This document shows, piece by piece, positions 45,405 through 56,464 of a stretch of DNA of 64,000 nt. Position 1 is the first letter of the stretch; the number at the start of each line of letters is the position of its first letter. The notes under the pieces were generated by a model, which saw only the letters and a program-made list of their open reading frames with translations, had not been told where the DNA came from and searched no databases. The DNA lies in contig JAWPGT010000002.1 of assembly GCA_034638255.1 (NCBI GenBank), positions 2,348,501 to 2,412,500 on the forward strand, in the 5' to 3' direction. Both the position numbers and the translations under genes were made by a program. This DNA is from Coprinus comatus. Its lineage: Eukaryota; Basidiomycota; Agaricomycetes; Agaricales; Agaricaceae.

Positions 45405-47118
45405 ATGGCCATGGCGACTCCTCTGCGCAAGAAAAGAAACTTCAGAGGCCTTCAGCTCCAGGTCTCTGAGCCTCCCTCAGCTCCCTTGCCTCCTCCTCCA
45501 GTCGTCCTACCAGAAACACAGCCCTTGGTCATCCGCAAAAACTCGCCCCAGAATAATAACAATCCACAACCCACACAAGCCCCACCGGCTAAGCGGAGGC
45601 CTCCTCCGATGACCCTCAAGGCTCCAAAGCTCCCCCCTCCAGGTGTAACGCCTACAGAGGACAACTTGCTCACAGTAAACACCGGTACAAGTTCAGCCCC
45701 CAACACCGCCTCGTTTGCATCAGGTCGTAGGAACACCTACCATGCACATCTTCACAATGCACTGGCAAACCTGGATATCAACGCGGAACACAAGTTCGAA
45801 CTCAAGTCGGAGGATCTTAGAGATTTACATGAACTTGGTCAGGGCAATGGAGGTAGCGTCAAGAAGGCAGAACACATTCCTTCTGGCACCATCATGGCAA
45901 AAAAGGTACGTCCCACTATCTTATTGCTTCTTGTCGTGCGCTCATGTCGCTCCTTAGGTTGTCCTTATAGATGCTAAACCAGCTGTGCGGAAACAGATTC
46001 TGAGGGAACTTCAGATCATGCATGACTGCAGATCCAAATACATCATCTCATTCTACGGTGCTTTCCTTGCCGACCCCAACATTTGTATTTGTATGGAGTT
46101 TATGGACAGAGGGTCTTTGGATGGCGTATACAAGAAGATTGGTGCTATCGATATCGATATCGTTGGCAAGGTAGCTTTGGCAGTACTCGAAGGCCTTACA
46201 TATCTCTATGATGTCCATCGTATCATTCATCGCGGTAGGTTTTGACTCATTATTGCTTATGGGTTTTCTTTGGTTGAAATTTTTTGCTCATTCAATAGAC
46301 ATCAAACCTTCAAATATCCTGTGCAACTCCCATGGTGACATCAAGATTTGTGACTTTGGTGTTTCAGGCGAACTCATCAATTCAATTGCGGATACATTTG
46401 TGGGGACGTCAACCTACATGAGTGTGCGTACTAAAATTCTTGAGCGCTTCAAAATAATCCCCTCATATGTGTCATTGTGACTATTGGTTTTGTTTTTAGC
46501 CGGAACGTATACAAGGCGCTCAGTATACTGTCAAGTCTGATGTATGGTCCCTCGGTATTTCGCTTATCGAACTCGCGCTGGGACGCTTTCCTTTCGCAGA
46601 ATCTGATTCCGATTCTGATAATGATTCTGACTTGTCGGACCTGGAAGGAACTTTATCGCCAGGACGTCCAGCAGGTCTATCAGCACTTATTTCAAATTCA
46701 AAGTCAAATTCAGCATCGCTAGTCGGTATGTCTTTGGGCGAGACAGAGAGTGAACGAAAGGAGAGAAAGAAGGTGGTAAGTCATGAGAAGAGGAAGAGTA
46801 AAGGTGTTAGTTTGCAAGGTGGAGGAATGACGATGAGTATTTTGGAACTTTTGCAACATATTGTGAATGAACCTGCTCCGAAATTGAATAATGGACCTGG
46901 TGGAGAAGGGAGGTTTCCTAAAGCTGCAGATCAGTTTATTGAGGTTTGTTTGTTGAAGGATCCAGATGTGAGGTGGACACCTAAAGATCTTCTGGTGAGT
47001 TTTATCTTTGAAACGAATGATAGAATGGAAGCTGATGAATGATTTATAGAAACATGAATGGATAGAATATTCGAAGACATCAGATATAGATATGGAAGCT
47101 TGGGCGAACACGTTTTGA
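45405..47118 (+). CDS. MAP kinase kinase, Ste7/Fuz7 type
   Basis: Dual-specificity kinase that activates a MAP kinase in the pheromone/filamentation pathway. Start [18 protein letters not shown], an N-terminal basic stretch like MAPK-docking sites, then a Pro-rich region. The kinase domain starts [25 protein letters not shown] (Gly-loop), with the ATP-binding Lys in IMAKK, helix [31 protein letters not shown], catalytic [12 protein letters not shown] (across an intron at about 46233-46299), [19 protein letters not shown] (activation-loop Ser and Thr in SIADT), SPERIQ, and [21 protein letters not shown] long acidic/Ser insert (about 46600-46840, [12 protein letters not shown]) follows, then [18 protein letters not shown] and the C-lobe [22 protein letters not shown]. 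The last exon ends [10 protein letters not shown] to EAWANTF-stop at 47118. Confidence 0.9.
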
Positions 47119-48669
47119 AGTTTCTTTTTGTCCGAGAACTGCGGTGCGGTTCAAACTACTCCTTCCTTTTCTCTTTACCCTCCCCTCTTTTATGGTATTT
47201 GTTTTCTTTACCTACTTTGCCTTACATCCTTTATTTTCATTTCCCCCACACTCTTTATTCTTTACCAAAACCCACCTTACTGTTGTTTTGTCTTACTTTC
47301 CTCCCTCTCTTCGCTCTTTTATTTTTCTTTATCTCTCTCCCCCCATTCATATATCCCCGCTTTCGTCGCTGCTTCTTTGTGTCTGTGAACACGAAGACAA
47401 ATGAATTAGGAAGCGCTGGTGGACTCCCAATGGTCCAAAGTTTTAATCGAAATGCTCTTTTTACTATTGATGAAATTGATGTATGTACAAATCTCTTGTT
47501 GTTATCTGTTGATGTGTGAAGTATTTATTGGAAATTGGAAATTGGAAAAAATGGAATATGTCCCCGATTTGAGTATTTCAGGTCTAGACTCTTGTTCGCG
47601 AATTTGAAATGGGTTTGAAATTTCGGGGTTGTCGACGTCGATCTATTCATTTCAACAGTGAGGGCTAGAAACTACTAGAGTGGATTATTTGTGGTAAGTG
47701 TTTTGATGTGTTAAGCGATAAGGGCTTGAGTGTTGATTTCCCGTTTGGCCGCGGAGACAGCTTTTTGTGTGTTAGGTACCTAAAACGGTGATGTCATGAA
47801 AGACGTATAGTGCCAATGGCATTTTTGTCTTCATGCATCATGTCAGCTAGTACTTAAGTGATTTTTTAATCCATTTAGTTATTGATTCTTACCTCACCTT
47901 GTGAAGGGAAGAGGGAATCGGAATACATACATGCGTCACATTAGCACTAAACTCTAACTAGACTCTTACTGTGTACTTTGTTTTGAATTAATCATTGTGG
48001 CTTGTACTATGTCGGTGATTAAAAGGAAGTTGAAAAACTCGTATATTTAGGATTAATACCGGCATGCACTTATTATAACCTGAAATCATTATGTCATGTG
48101 TACACTTGTACTTAGGAAGAAAGAGTGAAAGATAATCAGGTAAGGTAAGCGTATATAATTATCTATCCAGAGTCTATTGCGCTAAAGTACTAAGGTCCCA
48201 TCCCCCCGGCAAGTTGGCAGGATATATCTGAAACGAGGTGGGTGTGTGACGCAGTGATTAAGGTTAATATTTATATATATATATATATTTAACTGGGCCT
48301 GAAACTCCTCTTTGACTCGTTCCACTCTCTTCTCCTATACACCATCGATAGTAGTGGCCTTCCTTCTTCTTCGGTTTCTCTTACCTCTTCCTCATTCTTT
48401 TCCTACCATCCTCTCCATCCTCTCTTCTTCTCTGTACCGACACTACAAGGAACTATTTAAATCCAAACTTTCCCGAACAAAAAATACCCCTCAACCCGGT
48501 CGCCCGCATATATCCTTCCCGCCTTTTACGCACACACTTGTTTATTATAACAAATCCACAACCCAGTACTCAGTACCTCAACTCTTACGATAACATCCAC
48601 ACAAAACTAAAAACTGCATATACTCAATCACATATAAAATAAATAAAAACAAAAAATCGAAATAAAACA
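47119..48669. other. Intergenic region between MAPKK and DUF6593 genes
   Basis: 1.55 kb. The left part (47150-47350) is CT-rich; a (TA)n-type run lies at about 48270-48290, about 30 bp upstream of a CT-rich initiator region (48310-48430), which fits the promoter and 5' leader of the DUF6593 gene. No tRNA or coding frame supported. Confidence 0.4.
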
Positions 48670-49815
48670 ATGGAAGCAACATTCGACAACAAAACAAACC
48701 TCTTATCTGCAAACATTTGTTCTTCCGTTGATAACTCAATTTTATATACAGCTTCTACTTCACATAATTTATGGGGTAGAACTGTTACGATCTTGAAGGA
48801 TGCGAATCCGGCACTTGGGTTTGGGGATTCTAACTCGAATTTGACATCAATGGGTATTGGTATGGGACTTGGAGGAGGAGGAGGAGGGAAGAAGGGTATG
48901 ATGGTTGTTGGAGCTATTTATTGGAGAGAGAGGTTATTTGAGGTCAATGGTGTTAGGAGGAATATTTCGGATTTGAAGAGGAAGAATAGGTTTAAAGGGA
49001 GTGGGAGTACAAGTGTGAGTGGTGGAGGACATGGGCATGTCAGTCAAAGTGGAAAAGAAAGGAAGAGAGGAAAGGAGAATGTACATAAGGAAATGGTGGT
49101 TGTGGAGGGTGTCAATAAGAGAAAGAACGAACAGGGTAGCGAAAAGGAAAAGGAGAAGGAGAAGGAAAGGAAGAAAGGGAGAGAGAGGAAGGATAGTACG
49201 AAGAGGATGAGTGTTATTTCTACCACTTCTAGTCTTTCGGTGTCAAGTATTTTGGGTCAAGGGACATTTAATAAATGGTGGAGAAAGATGAACGGTAATG
49301 TAAGGTATTGGAAATGGGGAACTGATAGGACAGAATACGAAGTTGTGTATGATGAAGAGGAATGGAAGGTACGATTTTCGTTTCAATTTTTTTATTTATT
49401 GGTTTTTGCAATAATCAACATTTTTGTGTTTTTAGGCTATGGCTATTTTTGACAAAGAGAAAGAATCGCTATCTTTGTCCGGTCGTCACCATCATCGTGG
49501 ACGTCGTATTCGTGTCAAGGAACGAAATGAGGAAGCAGGAAAAGAGTTTGATGGTGAACATGACGACAACTCTGATGAGAATACGGCTGTTGCCGCACGT
49601 TTGTACGTACCTTACAGGAACCATTTGTTCCATAGAACGAAACGTGCGGTGTTACAAATGTCGCAGAAGGCTCTGTTGCAGGATGAAGTATTCCTGTTGT
49701 TGGCATTGATTTATTCGGAGACGAAGAGACAAGATAAGACGGTGAGTTATTTCGATATTTTTTTTTGGCATTTTTGGGTTGACGCTGCTTTTAGAATAGC
49801 TCAGTTGGATGGTGA
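48670..49815 (+). CDS. DUF6593-like protein with basic low-complexity insert
   Basis: Family of unknown function widespread in Agaricomycetes; members carry a beta-rich domain that often resembles tubby/scramblase-like folds. Start MEATFDNKTNLLSANICSSV at 48670. Domain strands: SILYTASTSHNLWGRTVTILKD, a Gly-rich loop, MVVGAIYWRERLFEVNGVRRNISDL, then a 110-residue insert of Lys/Glu/Arg repeats (EKEKEKEKERKKGRERK). The second half follows: FNKWWRKMNGNVRYWKWGTDRTEYEVVYDEEEWKAMAIF, a His/Arg stretch, VAARLYVPYRNHLF, and QDEVFLLLALIYSETKRQDKT. Introns at about 49369-49436 and 49742-49794. With the second removed, the protein ends NSSVGW-stop at 49815. Confidence 0.7.
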
Positions 49816-50372
49816 TGAAATTTCATTACATTGAAAACGTTAAATATTAAGGCTTATATTTGGACTTGGACACTTTCTTGAGGGGGTTTTGTGTATTAGA
49901 CGGCGCTTGTTAGTATGGACTGTTGTTTTCTTTCTTGGACACCACCATCGCTTCTTGGGACACATTTATATTGTTTAGTTCAGATTTTTATCCTCTTACA
50001 GCCTCAATTTTTGACATCCATATATACATACACATATCTCACATTCTTCCTACTTTATATTCGGTGCGGATGTTTTCTACGGGCAGCTCGAAGATTATTG
50101 GTATTGCACCCATGTTCGCTCTTTGAGGCTTCCTTTTACCCCACATATCAGATGTTACAGTTGATGCAGATGCGAGATCGGGTATCAATGCCATCGAATT
50201 GATATCTGGGATGTGTCCTCGAGGTCCATTCTCATGCTACTTAAAGTACAGTATGTCTCTCTATTGCCTCCTTACAGACGCAGGGTTTTCATGAGCTATT
50301 TGACTCGGAAAATGACGCTGTGTGTTCGTCTCTCTTCTAGTAAGGTGTACTTAGGTGTATACGTGTACAAAC
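49816..50372. other. Intergenic region, possible transposon-gene relic
   Basis: 557 bp. A frame near 50070-50110 reads YGQLEDYWYCTHVR, loosely like a segment of proteins carried by basidiomycete KDZ/CxC transposons, but stops and frame changes follow. I do not call a gene. Confidence 0.3.
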
Positions 50373-50865
50373 TTACTAAGATAGGCGACCTACAGATTCG
50401 ACCCCCTGTGACGCTGTGTGACCAGGGTTTTCAGGGATCATAAAATTTCGTACACCCCACAATTATCATCATTAAGATATAGTGTAGTAAGTGTTTGGTA
50501 CTAGACTAATATACCATCCTTCATCATATCATCCATCAGAGTATTAGGAAGAACACGGCGTCCTCTATACTTCTTTGCTGCCCACACTGCTTGTCTACCA
50601 TTCAAGTAGGGGCAGTGGTCACATGAATCTAGAATAATCCCCAAGGTGTTCAAAATATGCCTCAACTGGGGACTTTTTACAAAAAGTATTCCTGCCAAGA
50701 TGTTCCTAATATCTCTAACAAGAATCTCTCAGAAACAATTTTTCAATAAATGCTGAGACTGTGTAATAATTTGGCGAAATGTATTTTTCTTGAGATTTGT
50801 GTCATGCTTTTGGCATGTGGGAATGCTAAGGTGGGGTCGAATCTGTAGGTCGCCTATCTTAGTAA
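50373..50865. mobile_element. MITE-like element with 33-bp perfect terminal inverted repeats
   Basis: The 33 bases at 50373-50405 are the exact reverse complement of 50833-50865 (they begin TTACTAAGATAGGCGACC). The 493-bp unit has no intact gene. A minus-strand 65-codon frame (50501-50698; CDHCPYLNGRQAVWAAKKYRG ... MMKDGIL) may be a captured or degenerate gene piece. I could not define a clear target-site duplication, so the superfamily is open. Confidence 0.75.
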
Positions 50866-51486
50866 ATATACTCACCCTCTTCAGTTGCATTTACATTGCA
50901 TACACCCATGCAGAGACTGTAGTCGAACTCTAGTTTGTCTTGGCTCCAATGTCCATCAATCTTCTTATTTCCCATCAGGTCCTTTTATCCAAATTGCTCC
51001 CACAATGGCATCCCAATTGTATCCTGGACTTTTTTTTTTTTTTTTTTTTTCAAACGCTGATGCTCAGAAGAAAAGAATCTTCACTGGTTCTTTGAAACTC
51101 CAAACCTCAAGCACTCATGGTTATACAGTATGTATACATACAACTTGGTAATCATGATTAGCTTATTTTTTTATTTATTCTGGTATACAGTACTTGTATG
51201 TGTATGAAATCCTATTTGTGTTGATGTACAACAAAAATGTCAGCAGGGCAGAGAGAAAAATTATTGTAAGCATCCTCTACTTTTCGTTTTTTGTGTTTTG
51301 TCTCTTCCAATTTCTTCATCACATGGCCTGTGGGCAGTGAATCATAAGTATATATTAATATTTTGCACTTTGTATTTCGAATTATTCACAGGGATGTGGG
51401 TTGGTTGCAGTGATATGATCACATTTAGGGTGCTGGTGCTAAGTAAGACTGCTTCTTTATATATATAAAGAGTGGGTGGTTTTGAC
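50866..51486. other. Intergenic region with long T run
   Basis: 621 bp between the MITE and copia-1. It holds 21 consecutive T at 51030-51050. No gene supported. Confidence 0.4.
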
Positions 51487-51815
51487 TGTAAGCGCAGGAA
51501 CGTAGAGGACGACGAGACGGACGCGACGACGAAGGAATGAAAGGAATCGGTCAAGAAATGAGTGAGATATTAAGCAAGTACTGCAGACACTTGTATTAGA
51601 CTAGACTATAGGATAACATTATTATTACTCACCTGCAGACACTTGTATTAGACTAGAGAGTCTTCATGTGTCTGCAGGACGCTTCAGCTATGTGTGACGT
51701 GACACTGTGATGTCACAAAGATCGCAAATCATGTACAAGTCCCAATCAACAGATAATGTCCAACCACAACTCACAGAAGTGCTGACCTTAGGGACTGTCT
51801 AGAGCAATCCTGACA
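51487..51815 (-). repeat. Copia-1 3' LTR
   Basis: 329 bp, TGTAAGCGCAGG ... CCTGACA on the plus strand. It contains two copies of a unit beginning CTGCAGACACTTGTATTAG (about 51585 and 51634), which can also pair with GTGTCTGCAG at about 51668. On the minus strand a polypurine tract (GATCAGGGGGGTA) directly precedes it. Confidence 0.95.
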
Positions 51816-51881
51816 TACCCCCCTGATCTAGCCAGTCCAGAAAACAAGAGAAAAAGAAAAGGAATAGTGATGAAAAAGGAA

Positions 51882-52560
51882 TTATGATGAAAGTCCAAGA
51901 AGAGGAATAAAATGAGTGACAGCTTTTGGTTCAACGGCCTTGGTGAAGATATCGGCAACTTGTTCAGAGGTGGGGATAAAGATAGGAGAAATGATCTTGT
52001 TGTATACAGCATCCCGAAGCCAGAAAAAGCGCAAGTCCAATTGCTTCATACGTCCATGATGTTCAGGATTCTTTGAGACTGTGATAGCGGATTGATTGTT
52101 GATATAAAGGATAGAAGGGGAAGTGAGGGAGTACCCAAACTCAGACAGAATATTGCGCATCCACATGATTTCCTTTCCAGCTTCAATGGCGGCGACGTAT
52201 TCAGCTTCCGTTGATGAGAGGGTGACAAGACTTTGACGTTTTGAAGACCAACCAACAGCTGCACCACATACCAAGGTAACATAACCACCAGTGGCTCTTC
52301 CAGTTTGTAGACAGGCACCATGAGAAGCATCAGAGTAGGTAGTGAAGAGATCCTTCGAGGCCATGTCACCTTTGTAAACCAGCTTGTAGTCCATCGTCCC
52401 TTTCAAGTAACGAAATAGGTGCTTGACAGCAGCCCAGTGACTCGGACCAGGATTGTGATTGAATCTCCCAAGATAGGAGACAGCAAAGGCGATGTCAGGA
52501 CGAGTCATGGTAGCGAGATATTGGAGGGCACCAACAGCGCTGAGATAGGGAGTGTCTTTC
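51882..52560 (-). pseudogene. Copia-1 pol C-terminus: end of RT and RNase H
   Basis: Reads DTPYLSAVGALQYLATMTRPDIAFAVSYLG-type RT thumb, YSDASHGACLQTGRATGGYV, SSTEAEYVAAIEAGKEIMWMR (RNase H active-site Glu/Asp), and KHLDLRF-like MKQLDLRFFWLRDAV, ending PLLGLSS-stop. It is separated from the rest of RT by the solo LTR; the frame joins perfectly once that LTR and one CTTTC are removed. Confidence 0.9.
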
Positions 52561-52908
52561 TGTCAGGAATGCTCTAGACAGTCCCCAAGGTCAGTACTTA
52601 TTGTTGGTTGAGGTTAGAAGAGTTGTGGTTGGATATTCTCTTTGGAGTTCTGGACTTGTAGATTGTTTCCGCTTTCTGTGACATCACAATGTCACGTCAC
52701 ACGTTACTGAAGCGTCCTGCAGACACATGAAGACTCTCTAGTCTAATACAAGTGTCTGCAGGTGAGTAGTTAAGAAGTTATTGTATCTCTCTAGTCTAAT
52801 ACAAGTGTCTGCAGTGTTTGTGTTTTATCTCAGTCATTTCTTATTGGTTTCCCTCCATTCCTTCGTCATCGTGCTCGTCTCGTCGTCCTCTACGATCCTG
52901 CGCTTACA
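52561..52908 (+). repeat. Inverted solo LTR of the copia-1 family inside copia-1 pol
   Basis: 348 bp reading TGTCAGGAATGC ... TGCGCTTACA on the plus strand, the reverse orientation of the copia-1 LTRs. Flanked by CTTTC at 52556-52560 and 52909-52913. It is clearly diverged from the copia-1 LTRs (several substitutions and small indels), so it came from another family member and then recombined to a solo LTR. Confidence 0.93.
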
Positions 52909-54118
52909 CTTTCATAGCGAGCCTGTCATCTTCAGTGACCGTAACAGTGGATAGATTGAGACCAGGAGCGAGAGGAGTCTTCATGGGTTTGCAGTCAGAC
53001 ATCTGGAAGCATTCGAGGAGTTCCTTGACATATTTCTCTTGCGAGAGCGAAATAGAGCGATTAACAGGATCTTGATCAACTTTGATAGCCAGTAACCATG
53101 AGGTAGCACCGAGGTCACAAAGATTGAAGTGAGTTGAGAGCTCGTTGATCGTATCATCCATCGCCTTGTCATCCTTCGAAGCAAGAGTAATGTCGTCAAT
53201 GAAAATGGGAACAATGACCTTGACTGGACCCTTGGAGTAGATGTAGACAGAGCTGTCGGATTGGAGTCGGGTATATCCCAGGGATGTAAAGACTGAATGA
53301 AGTTTCTTGTTCCATTGTCGAGCTGCTTGTTTGAGACCGTAGAGAGATTTCCGTAGTTTGAACACCATATCAGAAGTACCGTAATGATAGCCTTCAGGTT
53401 GACGCATATAGATGTCTTCCTCGAGATCACCGTAAGTGAAGGCTGAGGAGATGTCGATGGAGCGTAACTTGTAACCTTCTTTGGTGGCAAGGGCGATGAT
53501 GAGGCGAAGAGAGGCGGGACGGAAAGTGGGGGCGAAGACTTCAGTGTAGTCATATCCGGGACGTTGAGCATAACCTTTAGCAACAAGACAAGCTTTATAC
53601 CGTTCGATAGACCCATCAGGATTATCCTTAACCTTATAAACCCAACCAGACTTGATCGCTTTCTCACCACAAGGTAAATGAACCAATTCCCATGTTCCAT
53701 TTGCTTCCAATACCGAGTACTCCTTGTCCATCGCAGCCTTCCATAAATGTGCATCAGGAGCATTCATTGCCGCCTTGTATGATTCTGGGTTACCAGAGTG
53801 TGTGTTGGCAGCAAATTCCACTTCTACAAAACCCTTTCTCTCATCTACTGCTAACAGCCCAAATTCTTCGTCATCGTCATCATCTCCATCCTCGAAGTTG
53901 AGAGGTTGTCGTTCTAGTTGCTGACGAAGGTTTTCTGCAGCTTTCCACGTAAGTCGTCGAACTCGACTACCTCGTCTACGAAGAGGTGGTACAGCTGGGA
54001 GAGGTTGTTGATGAGGAGGAGTTGAAGGAGGAGGAGGTGGTGTAGCTGGTTGAAGGTGAGGTGTTGATGGTGGAGAGAGCTTTGGAGAGAGTGGTGGAGA
54101 AGGTGATGTGAAGATGGG
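52909..54118 (-). pseudogene. Copia-1 reverse transcriptase and proline-rich linker
   Basis: From 54118 downward the frame reads a Pro-rich linker (SPSPPLSPKLSPPSTP), WKAAENLRQQLER, then RT: AMNAPDAHLWKAAMDKEYSVLE, GWVYKVKDNPDGSIERYKACLVAKGYAQ, DYTEVFAPTFRPASLR, IDISSAFTYGDLEEDIYMRQPEGY, LRKSLYGLKQAARQWNKKLH, and catalytic VPIFIDDITLAS. This frame differs from the integrase frame upstream, so one base was gained or lost in the linker. Confidence 0.88.
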
Positions 54119-55971
54119 ACAGAGACCGGAGGATGAACAGGAGCAACGGGAACTTGAGATGAAAGTGATGTTGTATGCTCGATGATACCCCCCTCATCCT
54201 CGGGAAATGGCATATCGGGAAGTGTAGGTGTAGTCGAAGTAGATGATGATGAGGAAGGTAATGGAGGTGACAGAGAAAAGTCAGGAACATTACTCATCTT
54301 CACTCTTGAAAGACCTGGAAAATAGCGTTCATCGAAATGAGCAGTTTCAGAGATGATGACTTTTTGAGTTGTAGGATTGTAGAACTTCCATCCTTTATAT
54401 CCATGCTCATACCCCAAGAAAATACACTTCTCCATATGAGGTTCAAGAGATGTACGTCGATCCTTCTGTATGAAAACATAAGCAGTACATCCCCAAACTC
54501 GAAGATGAGATACGTCGGGTTTGCGTTTGTAGAAAGCCTCGAATGGGGTGGTGTAAGGAAGTGGTGAAGTGGGGAGAAGATTCCAGACATGGACCATGGC
54601 TGCAAGACATTCACCCCAGAAGGAAGGAGGAAGACCAGATTCTGAAAGCATTGTAGTGATATGTTCACCCATCGTTCGATTAGCACGTTCGGCGAGACCA
54701 TTTTGCTGAGGTCGGTTACGAGTAGAGTGCCTTTGTTTGATCCCACATTCGGTTGTGAATGAGAGAAATGCGTTCGACATGTATTCACCTCCCTTATCAT
54801 CTTGAAGCGCTTTGATCTTCACTCCGAGTTGGTTTTCTGCCCATGCCTTAAAGCGTTTGAAAGCGTCGAAGGCTTCTGACTTCGCCTTGAGAAGAGCAAT
54901 ACAGCGAAATCTGGTGGCGTCATCAATGAAGGTGATCCAGTACTTGAAACCTTGAGCTGTGGATGTAGGGAGAGGACCGTGAAGATCGGAGTGAACGAGT
55001 TTGAGTGGAGAGTGATTATGATGAGTTGAGGGAGGGAATGAGGTCGAGTGCATCTTCCCAGCAAGGCAGGGCTCACAGATGGGGTCAGGAGAGGTGTTCA
55101 AAACGAGGGAGAGGCCAGTGACGAGGTCTTGATCAATCATCTTCTTTACATCAGCATAATTGTGGTGAATGAAGCGTCTATGCCATAGGGTGAGGTCCAG
55201 AGGGAGTGTGGATGCCGAAAATGCACTCTCAGCAGTGATGACAGTGCCATTAAGATGAGCAGAGTTGTTGGGGTTGATAGTGGCAGTGAAAAGAGTAGTT
55301 CTGGATTTTCGGAAGGAAAGGGAGTGAGAAGAGATGTTGATGTTAAATCCCTTGTGCCGAGCCAGGTATAGGCAAGCTAGGAGGTTGCTTCCAAGGTCAG
55401 GAACGTGTAGGACTCGCGAAAATTCCACCACTCTAGCCTTCTTTCCCTTCAAGATAGGTTCAAACATGACAGATCCCATTCCAACAGCATAGACAACAGA
55501 ATTATTTGCTAAGCGGATAGGGATGTTGGTAGGCGTGTAGTCTTTGATCCAGTGACGATGAGGAGTCATGTGTGATGTTGCACCGGTGTCAACAAGCCAT
55601 TGGAAGTCTGCGTGAACCTGGAGAGGGTTGGAAGAGGAATGGATAGAGGTTGCACTGCCAGCGAACTCGGTGATCGTAGAGAGATCGGCGTCGCGTGAAA
55701 TTTGGCATGAGTGTAGAGAGGATAGTGACGGACATGTGTGCGAGGTTTGACGTGGTTCCGACCGTTCATTCGCGAGGAATTGGGCTTTTCGTCTTGCCTT
55801 CTCAAAACTAGTGCATGTGACCTGAGAGTGGCCTGTAACTTCGCAAAAATCACATTTGGAAGTTGGGTAATCGGCCTGAGGTGTAGCTGATGTTCTTGAG
55901 GGAAGGGTAGAGTGCTGAAATCCCAGCTCCCGGATGGAGGCAACCTCTGGTGTGGGGTATAAACACACCAT
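53914..55971 (-). pseudogene. Copia-1 zinc knuckle, protease, GAG-pre-integrase and integrase
   Basis: Begins shortly after the 5' LTR with CDFCEVTGHSQVTC (CCHC knuckle), so most of Gag is missing. Then protease QWLVDTGATSHMTPH, GAG-pre-integrase LTLWHRRFIHHNYADVKKM with CEPCLAGKMH, integrase VHSDLHGPLP, WITFIDDATRF, LQDDKGGEYMSNAF and RPQQNGLAERANRTM, then HLRVWGCTAYVFI. The frame runs out of phase after about 54120 and ends at 53914. Confidence 0.9.
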
Positions 55972-56036
55972 CTAGGATAAGGATGGGAAAAGGTGGTAAT
56001 AAATAGATATCGCGATTTCTTGAAGTCCTAAAGCAC

Positions 56037-56049
56037 GGGGCCCATAACC
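56037..56049 (-). promoter_or_regulatory. Copia-1 primer-binding site (initiator tRNA-Met anticodon arm)
   Basis: Minus strand GGTTATGGGCCCC starts directly after the 5' LTR end. Its complement GGGCCCATAACC is the anticodon arm of eukaryotic initiator tRNA-Met, as used by half-tRNA-primed Copia elements. Confidence 0.85.
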
Positions 56050-56211
56050 TGTAAGCGCAGGAACGTAGAGGACGACGAGACGGACGCGACGACGAAGGAA
56101 TGAAAGGAATCGGTCAAGAAATGAGTGAGATATTAAGCAAGTACTGCAGACACTTGTATTAGACTAGACTATAGGATAACATTATTATTACTCACCTGCA
56201 GACACTTGTAT
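56050..56211 (-). repeat. Copia-1 5' LTR, truncated by copia-2 insertion
   Basis: 162 bp identical to 51487-51648, then switches to the copia-2 LTR at 56212. The last five bases, TGTAT (56207-56211), should recur at the far end of copia-2. Confidence 0.93.
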
Positions 56212-56428
56212 TGTTAAAACAAGAGCGTAGCATGTATGCTAAGGTAGGTACGACTTAGACTTACTGAGGGTGGTTCTTGAGGTAGAAAGAACTTTAGTAT
56301 ATAATGCAACTACTACAGGGTTTATATACGTTAATGCAATGGTCCGTGCAAGAACATATTTGAGTCACATGTTCATCTAGCGTAATGCCATTAGAGAATG
56401 TCATTGTAGAACTAATAATAGTTCAACA
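56212..56428 (-). repeat. Copia-2 3' LTR
   Basis: 217 bp, TGTTAAAACAAG ... GTTCAACA on the plus strand. On the minus strand a purine tract (TTCAGGGGAG) precedes it. Confidence 0.95.
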
Positions 56429-56464
56429 CTCCCCTGAATTCGAACATGGCAGCTTAGAAGCGCC

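Larger units (their letters stand above)
51487..56211 (-). mobile_element. Copia-1: Ty1/Copia retrotransposon, damaged, 5' LTR split
   Basis: Minus-strand element. The 3' LTR is complete (51487-51815). The 5' LTR is present for its first 162 bp only (56050-56211), where copia-2 is inserted; those 162 bp are identical to the other LTR by eye. The coding part lacks the Gag capsid, has a frameshift near 54.12 kb and an inverted solo LTR at 52561-52908. The 5-bp left flank is TTGAC (51482-51486); its partner should lie right of the window. Confidence 0.92.

Noticed and set aside
52818..53075. Plus-strand frame through the solo LTR end and copia-1 RT
   Set aside because: It spans an insertion boundary and is antisense to the RT domain.
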